9,061 bases of DNA from Bacteroidales bacterium. Its GTDB lineage: Bacteria > Bacteroidota > Bacteroidia > Bacteroidales > UBA7960. The position numbers and the translations under genes were made by a program. Below the pieces are notes generated by a model that was not told the origin of the DNA, ran no database searches, and saw nothing but the letters and a program-made list of their open reading frames with translations. Where the stretch lies: positions 1-9,061 of the forward strand of contig SLOR01000123.1 in assembly GCA_007132395.1 (NCBI GenBank), given 5' to 3'. Below are positions 6,616 to 9,061 of this stretch, one piece after another; position 1 is the first letter of the stretch; every line of letters begins with the position of its first letter.

Positions 6616-8004
6616 TTATGCCTTAATCACAAATATTTGCGAGGTTTCGTATTTTACCACTTTAACGCTTTCGCCTTTGTCAATGTAACCTGTAAGAGCA
6701 GTGGCATCATATACTTCGTCATCAATTTCGACTTTACCGCTGGGGCGCAGAATGGTATATGCGGTTCCGGTTCTCCCCATCAATTCACGCATTTGTACGT
6801 TTACTGAAGAGTACCCGGCTGCGGTATCTTGTATTGTATTAAGGGCCAACGTATTGCCCAGTCGTCCGCTTGAGGTAAGCACTTTGGCTCCCAGATACAT
6901 GGAAGAGGACAGCGACAAAAACATGGCAATAATTACAATCATGAAAGCTTTTCCCACTTCACCCATTTCCACGCCGCTAAAATCGGGGCCCTGATTGCCC
7001 ACCATGGCAAATGCCAGACCGGAAACCACGAAGAGTATTCCCAGTATGCCTGCCACGCCAAATCCGGGCAGGGCAAAAACTTCAACGGCAATGAGCACCA
7101 GCCCCATGACAAAAAGGATGATTTCCCAATGTGTGGCCAGGCCTTCAAGGTACAGGGGTGCAAAATAAAGCATGGCCGCGGTTGCAGCAGCAAGAATAGG
7201 AAATCCTACGCCTGGAGTCTGAAGTTCAAAGTATATACCTCCCAGGATTACCATTATCAGGATTCCGCTTACCAGGGGATTAATGAGAAGGTTAATGATA
7301 CGGTCAATGGGAGAAAGTACCTGTTCTACCAGCTTGTAGTTTTCTATTCCGGTAAGGGCTATTACTTCGGTAATATTTTCTGGCATACCATCGCAAAATC
7401 CCCAGCGCATGGCTTCGGAGGCAGTAAAGGTAAGTACTTTTCCCTCCTCGATAACTCCCTCAATTTCGATGGAAGGATCCACCATTGCCTGGGCAATATC
7501 CTGGTCGCGTCCTTTGGCTTCGGCAGTAGACCGCATCATAGAGCGCATATACGACTGAAATTTATCGGGTACTACTTCACCGGTCTGGTCAACCACTGTA
7601 GCAGCCCCTATATTGGAACCAGGGCGCATGTAAATGCGGTCGGAGGCAATGGAAATAAGGGCCCCTGCCGAAGCGGCGTTGTTGTCGACAAACACGATTA
7701 CCGGAATTTTGGATTGCAGGATGCGCGTGCGGATGGAGTCGGCAATATCTACCTGTCCGCCGTAAGTATTCATGTGAATAAGAATAAAATCGGCACTCAG
7801 GCTGTCCGCTTCTGCAAATGCACTCTGGGTGCGGCGTAATACCGGTGCGGCTATCATTTCCTTGATATCAAATTTGTATACCAGGAATTCCTTATCAGGA
7901 TTGGCGGCGATCTTGTCTTGTACGCGATCTTGTCGCTCTCCTGCAAAAAGTGTTGCCATGGTTGCCATTAGCAGCAGAAATCCCAAAAATGATGCTTTTT
8001 TCAT
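6616..8004 (-). CDS. nfeD: NfeD-family membrane serine protease-like protein (NfeD1b type)
   Basis: This 462-residue protein has three parts. A signal peptide covers residues 1-21 (MKKASFLGFLLLMATMATLF and A). A ClpP/SppA-like domain covers about 38-225, with the serine motif NNAASAG (S112), an oxyanion-type MNTYGGQVD (78-86) and RSTAEAKGRD (158-167). About five membrane segments follow, near 243-262, 268-287, 292-311, 314-335 and 352-373, and then a C-terminal OB-type NfeD domain (about 405-462). Long NfeD proteins are membrane proteases or protease-like scaffolds, normally encoded beside a flotillin/SPFH partner. None is adjacent here: the next gene, 15 bp away, encodes the macrodomain protein. 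The lysine expected in the Ser-Lys dyad seems to be R158, with K164 nearby, so proteolytic activity is uncertain. It is probably the first gene of the operon, 255 bp after the transaldolase gene and beyond its terminator. Confidence 0.92.
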   Translation of the reverse strand: MKKASFLGFLLLMATMATLFAGERQDRVQDKIAANPDKEFLVYKFDIKEMIAAPVLRRTQSAFAEADSLSADFILIHMNTYGGQVDIADSIRTRILQSKIPVIVFVDNNAASAGALISIASDRIYMRPGSNIGAATVVDQTGEVVPDKFQSYMRSMMRSTAEAKGRDQDIAQAMVDPSIEIEGVIEEGKVLTFTASEAMRWGFCDGMPENITEVIALTGIENYKLVEQVLSPIDRIINLLINPLVSGILIMVILGGIYFELQTPGVGFPILAAATAAMLYFAPLYLEGLATHWEIILFVMGLVLIAVEVFALPGFGVAGILGILFVVSGLAFAMVGNQGPDFSGVEMGEVGKAFMIVIIAMFLSLSSSMYLGAKVLTSSGRLGNTLALNTIQDTAAGYSSVNVQMRELMGRTGTAYTILRPSGKVEIDDEVYDATALTGYIDKGESVKVVKYETSQIFVIKA

Positions 8005-8058
8005 AGTATTTTATTTGTTGATAGTCGTTATCTATTAGAAGTAGTGTTTGTTATGTTA

Positions 8059-8099
8059 TAAATTTAAAGTATTACTTTAGGTTTCTTGTTGTAAGAAAC
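8059..8099 (-). promoter_or_regulatory. Candidate promoter/operator region of the nfeD-macro-pncB-pncA operon with two palindromes
   Basis: Two perfect inverted repeats lie side by side: TAAAGTATTACTTTA (8065-8079, 6-bp arms, 3-bp spacer) and GTTTCTTGTTGTAAGAAAC (8081-8099, 7-bp arms, 5-bp spacer). On the minus strand TAAATTTA (8066-8059) matches the -7 consensus TAnnTTTG in all but the last base, so the palindromes would cover the upstream promoter region where a repressor could act. Neither repeat is followed by a T-run, so they are not terminators. No regulator gene is in the window. The operator role is inference. Confidence 0.35.
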
Positions 8100-8183
8100 A
8101 GAATGCATACTTACTATTACAATTAAAGGTGGCTACAAGTTCAAAAGCATGCTGCTGCGCGAACTTTACTGTATTACGAAATT

Positions 8184-8233
8184 ATAAATAAAAAGCCACT
8201 AATGCACGAATTATTCATTCATGCATTAGTGGC
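8184..8233 (-). terminator. Intrinsic terminator of the transaldolase gene
   Basis: Arms GCCACTAATGCA (8195-8206) and TGCATTAGTGGC (8222-8233) form a perfect 12-bp stem. Beyond one C/A mismatch the stem can continue with GAAT/ATTC (8208-8211, 8217-8220) around a 5-nt loop. On the minus strand the stem is followed by TTTTTATTTATAA (from 8194 downward), a good U-tract. It lies about 27 bp after the transaldolase stop codon and separates that gene from the downstream NAD operon. Confidence 0.85.
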
Positions 8234-8259
8234 CTGAAATTATTTGAGTAAAATATTTA

Positions 8260-8907
8260 CTATTTGTTGTGGTCGGCGAGGAATTTGGCTAATCCACTAT
8301 CTGTAAGCGGGTGGCTGAGCAGGCCCATGATGGGTTCCAACGGGCAGGTTACAACGTCGGCACCGGCTTCGGCACATTTGATAATATGCATGCTGTTACG
8401 GATGCTGGCTGCAAGTACCTCGGTGGGGAAACCATGCAAATTGTAAATGTTAACGATTTGCTCAATAAGCTCTACGCCGTCAAAAGAAATATCGTCGAGG
8501 CGGCCAATAAATGGAGAAACATAAGTTGCACCGGCTTTGGCAGCAAGAATGGCTTGTCCTGCTGAGAAAACAAGTGTGCAGTTTGTTTTAATTCCTTTGT
8601 CTGTCAGGTACCTTATGGCTTTAATCCCGTCTTTTATCATGGGAATTTTCACTACAATCTGAGGATGCAGTTCGGCCAGGGCTTCACCTTCTTTAATCAT
8701 GCCTTCAAAATCGGTGGCAATAACTTCTGCACTAACATCACCATCCACAATATTGCAAATATCCACATAATGCTTAAGGATGTTTTCCTGCCCTTTAATG
8801 CCTTCTTTGGCCATTAAGGAAGGATTGGTGGTAACACCATCAAGAATACCCAAATCGTTGGCTTCACGAATATGGTCCAGATTGGCTGTGTCAATAAAAA
8901 ACTTCAT
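8260..8907 (-). CDS. tal: Transaldolase, short MipB/TalC-type
   Basis: This cytoplasmic class I aldolase of 215 residues is the length of the short transaldolase/fructose-6-phosphate aldolase subfamily, which forms a TIM barrel. The N-terminal FFIDTANLDHIREAND and GVTTNPSLM (24-32) are diagnostic, and the Schiff-base lysine is K87 in VVKIPM. The segment YVSPFIGRLDD carries F133 where fructose-6-phosphate aldolases have tyrosine and true transaldolases have phenylalanine. The likely reaction is thus transfer of dihydroxyacetone between fructose 6-phosphate and erythrose 4-phosphate in the non-oxidative pentose phosphate pathway. The ATG at 8907 begins exactly at the conserved MKFFIDTAN; no clear Shine-Dalgarno sequence precedes it. 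It lies 42 bp downstream of the SRP RNA, with no convincing promoter of its own between them, and ends at a strong terminator. Confidence 0.95.
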   Translation of the reverse strand: MKFFIDTANLDHIREANDLGILDGVTTNPSLMAKEGIKGQENILKHYVDICNIVDGDVSAEVIATDFEGMIKEGEALAELHPQIVVKIPMIKDGIKAIRYLTDKGIKTNCTLVFSAGQAILAAKAGATYVSPFIGRLDDISFDGVELIEQIVNIYNLHGFPTEVLAASIRNSMHIIKCAEAGADVVTCPLEPIMGLLSHPLTDSGLAKFLADHNK

Positions 8908-8942
8908 AGGAAAGAATATTTGGAAATGAATGAATCAGGCAT

Positions 8943-8960
8943 AAAAAAAGTGAGCCTGAT
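8943..8960 (-). terminator. Intrinsic terminator of the SRP RNA
   Basis: The closing helix of the SRP RNA (3' arm AUCAGGCUCAC, 8960-8950) is followed directly on the minus strand by seven T residues (8949-8943). The RNA's own terminal stem therefore appears to double as the terminator hairpin. It may be leaky, since the transaldolase gene starts 36 bp further on. Confidence 0.6.
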
Positions 8961-9040
8961 ATCGCACCGCTACGACCGCCTACCCTTGCTACCTTCCGGT
9001 CCTGGGGGAGTTCAGCAGGAGCTGGTCGTACCAGACTCAC
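8950..9040 (-). ncRNA. ffs: Signal recognition particle RNA (small bacterial type, 4.5S-like)
   Basis: This is the RNA scaffold of the signal recognition particle; it binds Ffh and FtsY for co-translational targeting to the membrane. Read on the minus strand, the conserved domain IV is unmistakable: CUGAACUCCCCCAGG, then ACC-GGAA-GGU with the GGAA tetraloop, then the AGCA side of the symmetric loop. The ends pair as an 11-bp helix (GUGAGUCUGGU with AUCAGGCUCAC, two G-U pairs), and ACGACC pairs with GGUCGU below domain IV. The length of about 91 nt fits the short form without an Alu domain. The ends are set from the closing helix, the promoter-like box upstream and the T-run downstream, so they may be off by a few bases. 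Confidence 0.95.
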
Positions 9041-9045
9041 GGGTG

Positions 9046-9053
9046 CAAAAGTA
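9046..9053 (-). promoter_or_regulatory. ffs: -7 promoter element of the SRP RNA gene
   Basis: On the minus strand TACTTTTG (9053-9046) matches TAnnTTTG exactly and lies 5 bp before the first base of the RNA closing helix, so transcription would begin very near 9040. The matching -33 element would fall beyond the right edge of the window. Confidence 0.6.
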
Positions 9054-9061
9054 TAAAAAAA

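Noticed and set aside
7129..7839. A 236-codon open frame on the plus strand inside the NfeD-like gene
   Set aside because: It lies antisense to a well-supported membrane protein gene, and its translation has no domain or consistent structure.
8081..8099. The hairpin GTTTCTTGTTGTAAGAAAC as a terminator
   Set aside because: The stem is AT-rich and no T-run follows it on either strand; it is kept only as a possible operator.
8138..8145. TGCTTTTG on the minus strand as a promoter for the NfeD operon
   Set aside because: It has a mismatch in the key TA pair and no good -33 partner, and it would imply a leader of over 120 nt. The box at 8059-8066 is at least as good.
1..9061. Defence system, CRISPR, prophage or insertion sequence
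   Set aside because: No repeat-spacer pattern, transposase, integrase, terminal repeats or known defence gene is visible. NAD-related genes can occur in anti-phage or counter-defence settings, but pncA and pncB here look like ordinary salvage enzymes.

Overview
The window looks like a chromosomal segment from a member of the Bacteroidota (Bacteroidetes), probably a free-living Bacteroidales or Marinilabiliales-type organism. The reasons are: a secreted multidomain protein of the kind exported by the type IX system; promoter-like boxes of the form TAnnTTTG (the Bacteroidetes -7 element) instead of E. coli -10 boxes; mostly weak Shine-Dalgarno sequences; and a recF-DUF721 gene pair. No mobile element, CRISPR array, tRNA or rRNA is visible, and I see no sign of recent transfer.

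Layout: positions 1-1283 (minus) hold the N-terminal 427 codons of a secreted multidomain protein that runs off the left edge. A 221-bp divergent intergenic region follows, with one TAnnTTTG box facing each way. recF (1505-2641, plus) and a 96-residue DUF721/DciA-like gene (2710-3000, plus) form a replication/repair pair. The rest of the window is on the minus strand. Read in the direction of transcription it is: SRP RNA (9040-8950), a short transaldolase (8907-8260) with a strong intrinsic terminator, then a tight five-gene cluster. The cluster is an NfeD membrane serine protease-like protein (8004-6616), a macrodomain protein (6600-6055), nicotinate phosphoribosyltransferase pncB (6036-4618), nicotinamidase pncA (4563-3946) and an uncharacterised protein built from four OB-like modules (3928-2993). 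Gaps inside the cluster are 15, 18, 54 and 17 bp. Its last gene overlaps the DUF721 gene tail to tail by 8 bp.

How it may work together: PncA turns nicotinamide into nicotinate and PncB turns nicotinate into NaMN, so the two make up the deamidating NAD salvage route. The macrodomain protein is expected to act on ADP-ribose derivatives, which arise from the same NAD-consuming reactions that release nicotinamide. The operon therefore looks like a unit that handles both halves of broken NAD. The NfeD-like protein and the OB-repeat protein are unexplained passengers or partners in it. Two adjacent palindromes (8065-8079 and 8081-8099) lie upstream of the cluster and are candidate operators. I see no clear defence or otherwise wholly new system. 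The most interesting unknowns are the OB-repeat protein, its place in the NAD operon, and the palindrome pair.
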